64,000 bases of DNA, from NCBI GenBank assembly GCA_947497945.1, contig CANMIP010000011.1, positions 1 to 64,000 of the forward strand, read 5' to 3'. The notes beneath the pieces were generated by a model. The model worked only from the letters and a program-made list of their open reading frames with translations, had not been told where the DNA came from and made no database searches. Every line of letters begins with the position of its first letter. Within the stretch, counting starts at the first letter, position 1. Positions 8,699 through 18,124 of the stretch are shown here, in pieces. This stretch comes from an uncultured Tropicimonas sp. GTDB lineage: Bacteria > Pseudomonadota > Alphaproteobacteria > Rhodobacterales > Rhodobacteraceae. The position numbers and the translations under genes were made by a program.

Positions 8699-9418
8699 TC
8701 AGTTGATCAGGCGGTCATGACCCATGCGAAGGTCAGCTTCCAGCGTGAGGGCATCGAGATCGGCCTGGAGTTTCGCGCGGAGTTCTTCGCGCGTCTCGGG
8801 CGTGATCTTCTTCGGAATATCTACATCCCACTTGCGATACATCATAACGCCTCGCCCGCCGGGGCGCGGCAGCAGCATCTTGTCCCAACTGTTGATGGTC
8901 CGGTAGCGTTCGACGGAATTTGTATAGAGCCAGATCGGGGCACCGGTGAGCCGGGCCCAGTCGATCGGGATATTCTTCGCGACGCGGGCCGGCCCATCCG
9001 GGCCGTCGATGGCGAATCCGATCGTGGTGCCCGCACGGGACATTCGAGCGACCTGAAGAGATGCGGCCGTGTTCGACTTCTTGATCTTCATGGGCATCGT
9101 TTCCAGTCCGAAGCGGCGCATCACGCGGCCGACGATCATGCCTGGGATCATTGCCGAGGTGACGACGCAGAAAGGGCTCCAGGTCGGATCCCAGCCGCGC
9201 GCGGACATTGGCAGACGACCATGCCAGAGAGCAAAAATGATCGGCTTGCCGCCGGAGACGGCCTCGATTACGTCCTCACGGCCCTCGAATTCCCATTCCG
9301 TCTGGCGGTAGAGCTTTTCGATATGACTGGCGATCAAACGCGATGCGGTGCCAGAGATCGCATCGCTGGCGGCGATCGCATCCAGACGCCGTCTGATCCG
9401 TTTTTCCAGTGAAGCCAT
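8699..9418 (-). CDS. DUF374 lysophospholipid acyltransferase family protein
   Basis: From the start at 9418 this is a 239-residue protein; AGGAG sits 6 bases before that ATG, and a second ATG at 9424 has no spacing. The domain carries the DUF374 motifs WHGRLPMS (acyltransferase His-containing loop) and FAIDGPDGPARV. Members are thought to acylate lipid A or lysophospholipids at the inner membrane, but the substrate here is unknown. It is convergent with the argH/lptM unit, with only seven bases between stop codons, and divergent from lysA. Confidence 0.82.
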   Translation of the reverse strand: MASLEKRIRRRLDAIAASDAISGTASRLIASHIEKLYRQTEWEFEGREDVIEAVSGGKPIIFALWHGRLPMSARGWDPTWSPFCVVTSAMIPGMIVGRVMRRFGLETMPMKIKKSNTAASLQVARMSRAGTTIGFAIDGPDGPARVAKNIPIDWARLTGAPIWLYTNSVERYRTINSWDKMLLPRPGGRGVMMYRKWDVDIPKKITPETREELRAKLQADLDALTLEADLRMGHDRLIN

Positions 9419-9635
9419 GCCCATCTCCTCTCGCCTCGCATGAATTTCTCGCAGCCGCTCCAGGTGTCGGCAAGCGACGGTCGGGCAAGCGGCGCAACCT
9501 GTTACCAAAATGCGGCGCGTGCCGCGCCAAGGGTTTTGCCTCGCGCCGGCGCGGCGCTCGAGCGGCGGGTGGATTGCTCATGGCGGCGGCTGTGATTATA
9601 GCGGCGGAAACGAGAACTGGCCGGGAGTGTGGTAC

Positions 9636-10904
9636 ATGGATCATTTTCTCTATCGCGACGGCGCGTTATTCGCCGAGGATGTGTCCGTGTCCGAGATCGC
9701 GGCAGCCGTGGGCACGCCGTTTTATTGCTATTCGACCGCGACTCTGGAGCGCCATTTCCGCCTCTTCGACGAGGCCTTGGAGCCGATGCCGCACCTGGTC
9801 TGCTTTGCGATGAAGTCCAATTCAAATCAGGCGATCCTGAAGACGCTGGCGGCGTTGGGAGCCGGGATGGACGTGGTTTCTGGCGGCGAATATGCGCGGG
9901 CAAAGGCGGCGGGCGTGCCGGGGGACAGGATCGTCTTTTCTGGGGTCGGCAAGACCATCGAAGAGATGCGTGTCGCCCTGGAAGGCGGGATCCGGCAATT
10001 CAATGTCGAGAGCGAGCCGGAGATGGAGGCGCTGAACGCGATCGCGGTTTCGATGGGGGGCCGTGCACCGATCGCGCTGCGGATCAACCCCGATGTCGAT
10101 GCCCGAACCCATGCCAAGATCGCCACTGGCAAGTCCGAGAACAAGTTTGGCATTCCGATTGCCCGGGCGCGCGAGGTCTATGCGCGGGCCGCGGCGCTTC
10201 CCGGGCTGGATGTGATCGGGATCGATCTGCATATCGGCTCGCAACTCACCGAGCTGGAACCGTTCGAACAGGCCTACAGGAAAGTCGCCGATCTGACTGA
10301 GACGCTGCGCGCCGATGGGCATGAGATTCGGCGCCTGGATCTCGGGGGCGGCCTCGGTATTCCCTATACCCGCAGCAATGACGCGCCGCCCCTGCCCAGC
10401 GAATATGGCGAGATGATCAAACGCACCGTCGGCCACCTGGGCTGCGAGGTCGAGATCGAGCCAGGGCGTCTGATTTCGGGCAATGCCGGTATCATGGTCT
10501 CCGCCGTCATCTATGTGAAACATGGCGAGGGGCGGGATTTCCTGATCCTCGACGGGGCGATGAACGACCTGATCCGCCCCTCCATGTATGATGCCCATCA
10601 CGATATTGTCCCTGTCCGCGAACCGGCGGCGGGGGCGGAACAGGCACCCTATGACATTGTCGGTCCTGTCTGCGAGACCGGCGACACATTTGCCAGGCAG
10701 CGCAACATGCCGGAGCTCGGGGCGGGTGACCTGGTCGCCTTCCGCTCCGCCGGGGCGTATGGGGCGGTGATGGCCTCTGAATACAACACGCGGCCGCTGA
10801 TCCCGGAGGTTCTCGTGCAGGGCGATCAATTCGCTGTCATCCGGCCACGTCCGAGCTTTGACGAAATGATCGCGCGCGATAACATTCCCGAGTGGCTCTT
10901 GTAG
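9636..10904 (+). CDS. lysA: Diaminopimelate decarboxylase
   Basis: The 422-residue protein starts MDHFLYRDGALFAEDV. It has the PLP lysine in CFAMKSNSN (about residue 59), the glycine loop GGGLGIPY that holds the PLP phosphate, and the CETGDTFA motif with the active-site cysteine from the partner subunit. It decarboxylates meso-diaminopimelate to lysine. The 217 bases upstream are noncoding. It is followed after 48 bases and a small hairpin by the TIGR02302 gene on the same strand, an arrangement common in Rhodobacterales. Confidence 0.96.
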   Translation: MDHFLYRDGALFAEDVSVSEIAAAVGTPFYCYSTATLERHFRLFDEALEPMPHLVCFAMKSNSNQAILKTLAALGAGMDVVSGGEYARAKAAGVPGDRIVFSGVGKTIEEMRVALEGGIRQFNVESEPEMEALNAIAVSMGGRAPIALRINPDVDARTHAKIATGKSENKFGIPIARAREVYARAAALPGLDVIGIDLHIGSQLTELEPFEQAYRKVADLTETLRADGHEIRRLDLGGGLGIPYTRSNDAPPLPSEYGEMIKRTVGHLGCEVEIEPGRLISGNAGIMVSAVIYVKHGEGRDFLILDGAMNDLIRPSMYDAHHDIVPVREPAAGAEQAPYDIVGPVCETGDTFARQRNMPELGAGDLVAFRSAGAYGAVMASEYNTRPLIPEVLVQGDQFAVIRPRPSFDEMIARDNIPEWLL

Positions 10905-10918
10905 GATCGCCATCCTTC

Positions 10919-10937
10919 GGCCCGCGGGGTGCGGGCC
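10919..10937 (+). other. Small GC hairpin between lysA and the TIGR02302 gene
   Basis: The arms GGCCCGC (10919-10925) and GCGGGCC (10931-10937) form a perfect 7-bp stem with a 5-base loop. No T-run follows, so it is more likely an RNA-stabilising or partial attenuation structure than a full terminator. Confidence 0.5.
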
Positions 10938-10952
10938 GCTGAAAGGTGCGGA

Positions 10953-13553
10953 ATGAACTCTCAGACGGCCCGAGACACCGCGATGCAGCGGCTCGATCGC
11001 CCGCTCCGGCTGACCCGGCTCGGAATGGCGGCCGAGCGGTTCACCTGGTGTTTCTGGCGTGCCTGGTCGGTGCTTTTCGCGGTTCTTGCAGCCCTCATGC
11101 TCGGATTGCACGAGCGTGGTCCCATTGAAATCCTGTGGATCGGCGCTGTGGTTTCGGGAGCGGCCCTGCTGTGGTTCCTGTTCTCGGGGTTGCGCTGGTT
11201 TCGCTGGCCGAGTCGGGAAGAGGCGCTCCAACGGCTCGATGCGACCCTGCCTGGCCGGCCATTGCAGGCCTTGGGCGACGAACAGGCGGTTGGCGCCGGA
11301 GATGCGGCGTCCCAGGCGGTCTGGGCCGCGCATCTGGAACGGATGGCGGCGCGGGCGGCCGAGGCGCGGCGTGTCCCGCCCGATCTGCGCATCTCCCGGC
11401 GCGATCCGTATGCATTGCGATATGTCGCCCTGACGGCGCTGGCCGTAGCGATGATTTTCGGCTCGATCCTGCGCGTGACGACGGTCGCGGACGTGGTGAC
11501 GGCAACCGGCGCGGATGGCCTGGTCGCGGGGCCATCCTGGGAAGGCTGGGTGGAACCGCCCGCCTATACTGGCAAGCCGACGCTGTATCTCGGCGATATT
11601 GCGGCCGGACCGCTGGTCGCGCCGAAGGGCAGCCGGGTGTCGCTGCGCCTCTATGGCGAGATCGGCGCTTTGAGCGTGGACGAGACAGTGTCCGCCCGTG
11701 CAGGGGAAGGGATCGAACCTGCGACGGCCGCGAGCCAGGAGTTCGAAATTCGGCGTGATGGTCGGCTTGCCATCACCGGACCGGGCGGACGGGAATGGCA
11801 GGTTTCCATCGCCGAAGACGCCGCGCCGCGCGTGCGCTTCGAAGGTGAGACGGAGCGCGAGGCCAACGGACGGATGAAGCAGGCGTTCCAGGCCGAAGAC
11901 GATTACGGCGTCATCTCGGGGCAGGCCGTCCTTGCGCTCGATATGGGAGCGCTCTTGCGCCGTTACGGGCTTGCATCAGATCCCGAGCTCCGGCCGGATA
12001 TCGTGGTCGACCTGCCGATGACGATCAGCGGCAATCGGGCGGATTTCACAGAGGCGTTGGTCGAGGATTTCTCCAAGCACCCCTGGGTTGGCTTGCCGGT
12101 CACCCTGACACTGACAGTCGCGGATGCGGCCGGCCAGGAGGGAAGCTCGGATCCGATGGAACTGACCCTTCCCGGGCGTCGCTTTTTCGATCCTCTGGCT
12201 GCGGCCCTGATTGAGCAGCGCAGGGACCTGCTCTGGACCCGCGAAAATGGCACCCGGGTCTCGCAAGTGATCCGGGCTTTGACATACAGGCCGGATGATA
12301 TCCTGCGCGATGGCTCCGCCTATCTGCCGCTCCGTGTCGCGCTCAAGCGTCTCGAAGCCGCAATCGCGGCGCCTGACGGGGTGTCGGACGAGATCCGGGA
12401 CGAAGTTGCCGAAGCGCTCTGGGTGATCGCGGTCAAGATCGAGGAAGGGGATCTCGCCGACGCGGCCGAGCGGCTGCGGCGGGCCCAGGAACGGTTGGCC
12501 GAAGCTATCCGTAACGGCGCCACCGATGAGGAGATCGCCGAGTTGATGGATGAACTGCGGGAGGCGATGCAGGATTACATGCGTCAACTTGCGGAGCAAC
12601 AGGATCCAAGCCAGCAGCAGGAACTGTCTGAGAACACGCAGGAGATCACCGGCGATCAGCTTCAGCAATTGCTGGATCGGTTGCAGCAGTTGATGGAGGA
12701 GGGCCGCACCGCCGAGGCAATGGAGCTTCTCGAGCAGCTGCGCCAGATGATGGAAAACATGCAGGTCACGCAGGGGCAGCAGGGTCAGGGCGGCGAAAGC
12801 CCCGGCGATCAGGCGATGCGCGGTTTGGCGGAGACCCTGCGGGATCAGCAGGGCTTGTCCGACGAGGCCTTCCGGGAGTTGCAGGAGCAATTCAACCCGC
12901 AAAACGGACCTCAGGGCGGCCAGCCCGGCCAGGAACAGGGCAGCCAGGGAGAGAACGGCCGCGGCCAGGGTCAGCAAGGAGAGCAAGGCGGTGGCCAGGG
13001 GCAAGGCGAGATGCGGCAGGGCGATCAGGGCAATCCCCGGCAGGGCGAGAATGGCCGGCCGGACGCGGGGTCGCTCGCGGAACGCCAGAGCGAATTGCAG
13101 CGGCGCCTGAACACGCTTCGGGAGAACCTGCCCGGCGCCGGCACGGAAGCCGGAGATGCCGCGCGCGAGGCGCTTCGCCGCGGTGGTGACCATATGGGGC
13201 AGGCCGAAGACGCGTTGGAAAACAGTGATCTGGCGGAAGCTCTCGATGGCCAGGCGCGGGCCATGGAGGCCATTCGGGAGGGCATGCGCAATCTCGGTGA
13301 AGCCATGGCGCAGCAGCAGAACGGCCAGGGACAACAGCAAGGACAATTGGACCAGGGAGGACAGCAGCGCGACCCGCTCGGGCGTGATGCCGGCACAACG
13401 GGTAGCTTTGGCAGCGAAGACAGTCTGCTTCAAGGTGACGACATCTACCGCCGTGCGCGCGACCTGCTGGACGAAATTCGTCGCCGCTCGGGAGAGCGCG
13501 AGCGACCGCAAATCGAGTTGGACTATCTGCAGCGGCTCCTGGACCGGTTTTGA
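10953..13553 (+). CDS. TIGR02302 family membrane protein (DUF4175)
   Basis: This 866-residue protein begins MNSQTARDTAMQRLDRPLRL, with three predicted membrane helices near residues 35-55, 60-80 and 155-175. A large extracytoplasmic region follows, and then a coiled-coil region rich in glutamine and glutamate (about 520-640). Next comes a low-complexity glycine/glutamine/asparagine segment (about 640-720, with repeats such as GQQGEQGGGQGQG) and a conserved C-terminal helical end. The overall plan matches the alphaproteobacterial TIGR02302/DUF4175 family of unknown function. The N-terminal choice at 10953 removes eight unlikely leader residues. Confidence 0.85.
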   Translation: MNSQTARDTAMQRLDRPLRLTRLGMAAERFTWCFWRAWSVLFAVLAALMLGLHERGPIEILWIGAVVSGAALLWFLFSGLRWFRWPSREEALQRLDATLPGRPLQALGDEQAVGAGDAASQAVWAAHLERMAARAAEARRVPPDLRISRRDPYALRYVALTALAVAMIFGSILRVTTVADVVTATGADGLVAGPSWEGWVEPPAYTGKPTLYLGDIAAGPLVAPKGSRVSLRLYGEIGALSVDETVSARAGEGIEPATAASQEFEIRRDGRLAITGPGGREWQVSIAEDAAPRVRFEGETEREANGRMKQAFQAEDDYGVISGQAVLALDMGALLRRYGLASDPELRPDIVVDLPMTISGNRADFTEALVEDFSKHPWVGLPVTLTLTVADAAGQEGSSDPMELTLPGRRFFDPLAAALIEQRRDLLWTRENGTRVSQVIRALTYRPDDILRDGSAYLPLRVALKRLEAAIAAPDGVSDEIRDEVAEALWVIAVKIEEGDLADAAERLRRAQERLAEAIRNGATDEEIAELMDELREAMQDYMRQLAEQQDPSQQQELSENTQEITGDQLQQLLDRLQQLMEEGRTAEAMELLEQLRQMMENMQVTQGQQGQGGESPGDQAMRGLAETLRDQQGLSDEAFRELQEQFNPQNGPQGGQPGQEQGSQGENGRGQGQQGEQGGGQGQGEMRQGDQGNPRQGENGRPDAGSLAERQSELQRRLNTLRENLPGAGTEAGDAAREALRRGGDHMGQAEDALENSDLAEALDGQARAMEAIREGMRNLGEAMAQQQNGQGQQQGQLDQGGQQRDPLGRDAGTTGSFGSEDSLLQGDDIYRRARDLLDEIRRRSGERERPQIELDYLQRLLDRF

Positions 13554-13603
13554 CGCAATGGCGGCTTAGAAATACGGAGTCGAGCCAGGGTGCCCTCTAC
13601 AGG

Positions 13604-13945
13604 AAGAATGCGACGGCCGGCGGGATAGGGCGTGCCAGCTCTGCACTCTGACGGCCAAGTAGTCTCGTGAGGTCGCGATCCATCGATGCGAACCGGTCCG
13701 CCGTCCCGCGTCGTTCCTGTGCGCTCACCTGCGCAGGGAGCAGCTTGCGGTTTTCCGGAATCAGGCTGTACCGGGCGCGGAATGAAGGCCCAACTGCCAA
13801 CCGTCCCATGCTACGAGAATGAAGGACGTGAGCGGTTGCTGAGGTGACTCGGCCTCGAGGGGAATCGTCTCGATCAGGGCCTGAGCCCACCGGTTGCGTT
13901 TGCGCGCTGGCGCATCACGGGTCCTGAACTCACTCGAACCGGTCC
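13604..13945 (-). pseudogene. Frameshifted remnant of an unrecognised conserved-looking protein
   Basis: The 396-base gap between the TIGR02302 and HAD genes is not empty. On the minus strand, directly after the HAD stop codon and in its frame, a start-less stretch reads RKRNRWAQALIETIPLEAES, then a short polar stretch, then FILVAWDGWQLGLHS. A frame change near 13785 leads to ARYSLIPENRKLLPAQVSAQ and a further 42 residues ending AVAFFL and a stop. The protein-like composition in two adjoining frames suggests a decayed gene whose 5-prime end is lost. I do not recognise the family. Confidence 0.45.
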
Positions 13946-13949
13946 GCTC

Positions 13950-14648
13950 TCACGGCGCAGGCGCGGCGGCCGTCAGCACATATGACCGGGCTTCCCTTGC
14001 ATCAGCGAAAACCGCTTCGGCCCCGCTGTCGCACAGTCGCACGGCCTGCTCCTCGCGTGTTTGATCGAGATGACGACCGCCCGTGAAGCCGATGGCGCGC
14101 ATTCCCGCGGCAATCGCGCCAATAACCCCATGCGGCGAATCCTCGATCACCAGGCAGCGCGACGGGACAACACCGATCCTGGCCGCGGCGTGTAGTGCCA
14201 GATCCGGGGCAGGCTTGCCCCGGGCGACATCCTCTCCGCTGAAGATACGTTCGCCAAACCGTTTCGAGAGGCGCGTAAAGGCGAGCGTTCTGCGAATCCG
14301 TGCGGCCGAGCCTCCGGAAGCGATGCAGGTGCGAAGCCCTTTCGCCTGAAAGCAATCGAGCGCCGCGACCATCCGGTCGATGCGCGGCAGGCCGTTGTCA
14401 TAGGCCGCATAGAGCCTTCTATGGAAATTCTCGTCGAAATCCTCCGGACAGGCTTTGCCGAGGCGCGCCGCAACATCTTCCCGAACCTTGGGAAGCGAAA
14501 CGCCTAGGTATTTTTCGCGCATCGCGTCGGGGGTCGCTTCCTCAATGCCGAGCGCCTGCATTTCGGCGGACAGCGCGGCGAGAGAGAGCGGTTCGCTATC
14601 GACGAGAACGCCATCCAGATCGAAGATAATGGCCTCGGGACGGTCCAT
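13950..14648 (-). CDS. HAD-superfamily phosphatase, beta-phosphoglucomutase-like
   Basis: The 232-residue protein has the HAD motif I IFDLDGVLVDSEP (residues 8-20), a motif II serine in IASGGS, and motif III/IV GKPAPD and VIEDSPHG. The cap domain is of the small helical type, typical of sugar-phosphate phosphatases such as those acting on 2-deoxyglucose-6-phosphate or pentitol phosphates. It is the last gene of the pentitol operon, 68 bases after the FGGY kinase, with a strong hairpin between them. A GGAGGCGAC ribosome site precedes the ATG. It probably removes a dead-end sugar phosphate, which is an inference from context. Confidence 0.85.
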   Translation of the reverse strand: MDRPEAIIFDLDGVLVDSEPLSLAALSAEMQALGIEEATPDAMREKYLGVSLPKVREDVAARLGKACPEDFDENFHRRLYAAYDNGLPRIDRMVAALDCFQAKGLRTCIASGGSAARIRRTLAFTRLSKRFGERIFSGEDVARGKPAPDLALHAAARIGVVPSRCLVIEDSPHGVIGAIAAGMRAIGFTGGRHLDQTREEQAVRLCDSGAEAVFADAREARSYVLTAAAPAP

Positions 14649-14670
14649 GTCGCCTCCTCAGGTAGAGCAG

Positions 14671-14698
14671 CAGCGGAGCGCCGGGAAGCGCTCCGCTG
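14671..14698 (-). other. Intercistronic hairpin, FGGY kinase / HAD
   Basis: A perfect 10-bp inverted repeat (14671-14680 with 14689-14698, CAGCGGAGCG arms) surrounds an 8-base loop. There is no T-run. It is one of four such stem-loops in this operon and probably shields the 3-prime end of upstream mRNA. Confidence 0.6.
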
Positions 14699-14716
14699 GC
14701 CGTTAGGGTCAAATGC

Positions 14717-16327
14717 TCAGCTTCGGACGGCGGCTTCGCGGGCCAGGGCCTGGAACTTCCCGTAGAAGCCGAACCGCTGGTCGTGATAGCTGGCCGTGGC
14801 TTCCGCGGGGTCATAGACCGCCTCGTTCGATGACATCGCGGCCATCGCGCTCTGCATGTCGCCGAAATCGCCCGCCGCGACGGCGCCGAGGATGGCGGAG
14901 CCGAGCAACACCGGCTCCTCGGTGCGGGGGGCGGCCAGCGACACCCGGGTCGCATCGGCGAGCAGCTGGCGCACGAGATCGCTGCGCCCGGCACCGCCGC
15001 TGACAACCACGGTCTTGATCGGCGCGCCGTTCTCGGCCTGTGCCTCGATGATCTGCCGCAGGCCGTAGCCGATCCCGCAAAGCCCGGCAATATAGAGGGC
15101 GACGAGATTGTCGGTATCGGCCTCCATGCCCAACCCGGCGATCACCGCGCGGGTATGCGGGTCGGCATGGGGCGCGCGGTTGCCGATGAACTCGGGGACC
15201 ACGTGGATCCCGTCGGCGAGACGCGCGGCATCGCCGCCCTCTCCGGCCAGCTCCGTCGCACGGTCGACAAGCCAGACGGGAAGTGGTTTCCCGGCGGCAC
15301 TGGCGGCGGCCTGGGCATCGGCCGCAGCGGGGTGGAAGCGCAGCAACTGCTCGATGGCGGCACCGGCGGCCGATTGCCCGCCTTCGTTCAGCCAGGCACC
15401 GGGCACCATCGCTGAGTAATACGGCCCCCAGACACCGGGCACGAAGACCGGTTCGGTGGTGGTTGTCATCGTGCAAGAGGAGGTTCCGAAGACATAGGCG
15501 AGATTGTCCTGCGGGGTGCCGCCGCCCTTGGCGCCAACGGTGCCGATCCCGCCGGCATGGGCGTCGATCAGGCCGGCGGCGACCTTCGTGCCCGGAGCAA
15601 GCCCGAGATCCGCGGCCGCATCCGCCCGCAAGCCCTCGCCCAAGGCAGTGCCGGGGTCGACGACCTCGGTGCCGATCCGTGCGAACCCTTCATCGACGAG
15701 GCCCTCAAGCCCCGCCTTGCGGAAATAGCTTTCGTCCCAGGCGGCTTCATGCGCCATGTAGGTCCATTTGCAGGTCACGGTGCAGACGGAGCGGGCGAGG
15801 CTGCCAGAGGCGCGCCAGGTCAGGAAATCTGTCAGGTCGAAGAACTGCCAGGCACGGTCGAAGATCTCGGGGCGGTTCTCCTTCAGCCAGAGCAGCTTGG
15901 GCGTCTCCATCTCCGGCGAGATGCGCCCGCCGACATAGTCGAGCACACGGTGGCCCATCGCGTTGATCCGCTCGGCCTGTTCCAGCGCGCGGTGATCCAT
16001 CCAGACGATGATATTGCGCTCGGGGTCGTCGCTCGGCCCCACGGGCAGCGGTGCGCCGTCCTTGTCCAGCACCACCAGCGAACAGGTCGCGTCGAAGCCC
16101 ACGCCGACAATCTCCGCAGGCTCGACGCCGGAGGCGGCAATCGCGCCGCGGCTGGCCGTGCAGACGGCATTCCAGATCTCGTTCGAGGACTGCTCGACGA
16201 TCGAGCCCGTCTCGCGAAAAACGGTGATGTCCTTCTTCTCGGTTCCCAGAAGCGTTCCGGCGGAGTCGAACACACCTGCGCGCGCGCTTCCGGTTCCCAC
16301 GTCGATACCCATGAAATAGCGGGCCAT
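14717..16327 (-). CDS. FGGY-family pentulose kinase (D-ribulokinase-like)
   Basis: The 536-residue kinase begins MARYFMGIDVGTGSARAG with the ATPase-core phosphate-1 loop. It has a catalytic aspartate in the GLIDAHAGG block and the C-terminal adenosine motif VVVSGGAGRSD. Length and motifs fit the ribulokinase/FGGY pentulose kinase subgroup that phosphorylates D-ribulose or other ketopentoses. It sits directly downstream of a ribitol-dehydrogenase-like SDR, which makes D-ribulose to D-ribulose-5-phosphate the most likely reaction. A GGGAGAG ribosome site precedes the start. It is not the same as the separate xylulokinase at 23 kb. Confidence 0.88.
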   Translation of the reverse strand: MARYFMGIDVGTGSARAGVFDSAGTLLGTEKKDITVFRETGSIVEQSSNEIWNAVCTASRGAIAASGVEPAEIVGVGFDATCSLVVLDKDGAPLPVGPSDDPERNIIVWMDHRALEQAERINAMGHRVLDYVGGRISPEMETPKLLWLKENRPEIFDRAWQFFDLTDFLTWRASGSLARSVCTVTCKWTYMAHEAAWDESYFRKAGLEGLVDEGFARIGTEVVDPGTALGEGLRADAAADLGLAPGTKVAAGLIDAHAGGIGTVGAKGGGTPQDNLAYVFGTSSCTMTTTTEPVFVPGVWGPYYSAMVPGAWLNEGGQSAAGAAIEQLLRFHPAAADAQAAASAAGKPLPVWLVDRATELAGEGGDAARLADGIHVVPEFIGNRAPHADPHTRAVIAGLGMEADTDNLVALYIAGLCGIGYGLRQIIEAQAENGAPIKTVVVSGGAGRSDLVRQLLADATRVSLAAPRTEEPVLLGSAILGAVAAGDFGDMQSAMAAMSSNEAVYDPAEATASYHDQRFGFYGKFQALAREAAVRS

Positions 16328-16365
16328 TGCTGTCTCTCCCTTGGCTGCAGGCAGGTTCCTGTATC

Positions 16366-16390
16366 GGCGCCGCGCGGGAGGCGCGGCGCC
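16366..16390 (-). other. Intercistronic hairpin, SDR / FGGY kinase
   Basis: The arms GGCGCCGCGC (16366-16375) and GCGCGGCGCC (16381-16390) pair perfectly over a 5-base loop. It lies just after the SDR stop codon on the minus strand, with no T-run. Confidence 0.6.
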
Positions 16391-16399
16391 GGGTTCGGG

Positions 16400-17131
16400 T
16401 TACACCCGGTCGAAATTGGTCGGAAGGACCAGCATGTCGCGGATCGTCACATTGCGCGAACGCGTCAGGATATACATCACCGCATCGGCGACCTCGCTGG
16501 CCTCGATCAGGCTGCCGGCTTCCTTGGCCTTGCGCAGGTTCTCTTCCGGCCAGTCGGCCAACAACGCGGAGATGACCGGGCCGGGCGAGACCTGGGCCAC
16601 GCGGATGCCATGCGGGATCAGCTGGCGGCGCATGCCCTGAACAAAGCTGGTGATGGCCCATTTCGAACCCGAATAGACCGGCTCCCAATAGGTCGGGAAG
16701 TGGCCGGCGATGGAACAGGTCACGACGATATCGCCGGTGCCGCGCTCGATCATGTGGGGCGCCACCTCACGGACATTCTTCATCACCGCATTGACGTTGA
16801 GATTCAGCATCCGGTCGATGGAGGCGGAATCGGTCTCGGTCAGGTCACCGCCGATATAGGTGCCGGCATTGCAGTAGAGAATGTCGATATGGTCGACCTT
16901 CTCCAGGATTTCGGGAACCATGGCGGCGCAGCTTTCGGAATCGATCAGGTTGGTGACCTGGGCGATGGTTTTCGCGCCGAGCCGGGTGGTTTCCCTCTCC
17001 AGTGCGGCCTTGTCATAATCGACCATGACGACGGTCGCGCCGGCGTCGATCAGGGCTTCGGTGGCAGCGAGACCGATGCCGGAGGCGGCGCCGGTGATTA
17101 CGGCAATCTTGCCTTCGAGAGACTGGGACAT
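16400..17131 (-). CDS. SDR dehydrogenase, ribitol 2-dehydrogenase-like
   Basis: This 243-residue short-chain dehydrogenase begins MSQSLEGKIAVITGAASGIG with the TGxxxGxG cofactor motif. It has the NAG core motif (CNAGTYIGGD) and a catalytic Tyr-Lys pair in YSGSK preceded by a serine in TCSIAGHF. The segments MLNLNVNAVMKNV, PVISALLADWP and TIRDMLVLPTNFD closely follow ribitol 2-dehydrogenases, which oxidise ribitol to D-ribulose with NAD. The start at 17131 follows AAGGAG-type spacing upstream (GAAACAAGGAGTTGAAC). It is flanked by a ketose kinase and a second SDR, consistent with pentitol breakdown. Confidence 0.85.
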   Translation of the reverse strand: MSQSLEGKIAVITGAASGIGLAATEALIDAGATVVMVDYDKAALERETTRLGAKTIAQVTNLIDSESCAAMVPEILEKVDHIDILYCNAGTYIGGDLTETDSASIDRMLNLNVNAVMKNVREVAPHMIERGTGDIVVTCSIAGHFPTYWEPVYSGSKWAITSFVQGMRRQLIPHGIRVAQVSPGPVISALLADWPEENLRKAKEAGSLIEASEVADAVMYILTRSRNVTIRDMLVLPTNFDRV

Positions 17132-17171
17132 GTTCAACTCCTTGTTTCGATTTCTGTGCGGAGGGCTTCGG

Positions 17172-17897
17172 TCAGACGGCGAGGAAGCCGCCATCGACCG
17201 TGATGACGGAGCCGGTGACCATCGCCGCGTCGTCGCTCATGGCCATGGCGATGGAGCGGGCGACGTCTTCGGGGTCTGCGAAACGGCCGATGGGGTGGCG
17301 CACCATCATCGGATCGGCCTTGGCCGGGTCGCTCCAGGCGACGGCAGCCAGTTCGGTCATCGTGACGGTCGGCGCGACGGCGACGGCGCGGATGCCATGC
17401 GGCCCGAGCTCCTTGGCCATGACGCGGGTTGCGCCTTCGAGCCCGGCCTTGGAAGCGGCGTAGCAGAGATGGTCGGGGAAACCGCGATGGCCGGCGATGG
17501 AGGTGACATTGACGATCACTCCGCCGCCGCCGGCCGCGATCCGGGCGCGGGCAAACTCCTGCGAACAGATCAGGGCGGCGCGCAGGTTGATGCCCAGCAC
17601 CGTCTCGTAGCCCTCGTCGGTCATGTCCAGCGTGGTCTCGAGCACGTTGGTGCCGGCGCAGTTGATCAGGTAGTCGCAGATGCCGGCTTGCTGCATCGCC
17701 GCCCGCGCCCCGGCGGGGTCCGACAGGTCTGCGATGACGATGCGGGCGCCGGTCTCCTCGCGCAGGCTCTCCAGCGTTTCGCGCGAGCGGTTGATCCCGA
17801 CGATCCGGGCTCCGCGCTGGGCCAGAAGGATGGCGGTGGACCGTCCGATACCTTTGCCCGCACCGGTGATGATGACCGATTTGCCTTCGAATTCCAT
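17172..17897 (-). CDS. SDR dehydrogenase, L-xylulose reductase/pentitol dehydrogenase-like
   Basis: The 241-residue protein starts MEFEGKSVIITGAGKGIGRS. It has NCAG in place of NNAG, a catalytic serine in TSIAGH and YAASK. The C-terminal run VAPTVTMTELAAVAWSDPAK resembles dicarbonyl/L-xylulose reductases, which interconvert xylitol and L-xylulose. The upstream in-frame extension to 18080 was rejected because the family N-terminus is at 17897. It lies 40 bases before the ribitol-dehydrogenase-like gene and 264 bases after the permease. Substrate is inferred from similarity and context. Confidence 0.83.
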   Translation of the reverse strand: MEFEGKSVIITGAGKGIGRSTAILLAQRGARIVGINRSRETLESLREETGARIVIADLSDPAGARAAMQQAGICDYLINCAGTNVLETTLDMTDEGYETVLGINLRAALICSQEFARARIAAGGGGVIVNVTSIAGHRGFPDHLCYAASKAGLEGATRVMAKELGPHGIRAVAVAPTVTMTELAAVAWSDPAKADPMMVRHPIGRFADPEDVARSIAMAMSDDAAMVTGSVITVDGGFLAV

Positions 17898-18124
17898 GAT
17901 GTTCCTCGCGAGATGTTTGGCCGGTCTGGCCCGGGTTTCTGACGGTGCGGCCTGTGGTTTTCGGCTGATCTGGGCGCACATCTCTCCCGTGCCTTCCCGT
18001 TTCAGGCCTCTCGGGACCGGTTGGATGTTCAGGGTATTGCGGCGGCCGGGGATGGGGCGGGCGGTGCCGTTTCGCGGCATTCGGGAGAGACCCGCCCCAC
18101 CTCCTGGCTTCAGGCTTGTCGGGG

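Noticed and set aside
12760-13070. Possible tandem DNA repeat (CAGGGNCAG-like units)
   Set aside because: It is the glycine/glutamine-rich segment of the TIGR02302 protein; the units are irregular and stay in frame.
15557-17203. 548-codon plus-strand frame across the FGGY kinase and SDR genes
   Set aside because: It runs across two genuine minus-strand genes and their gap with no domain signal.
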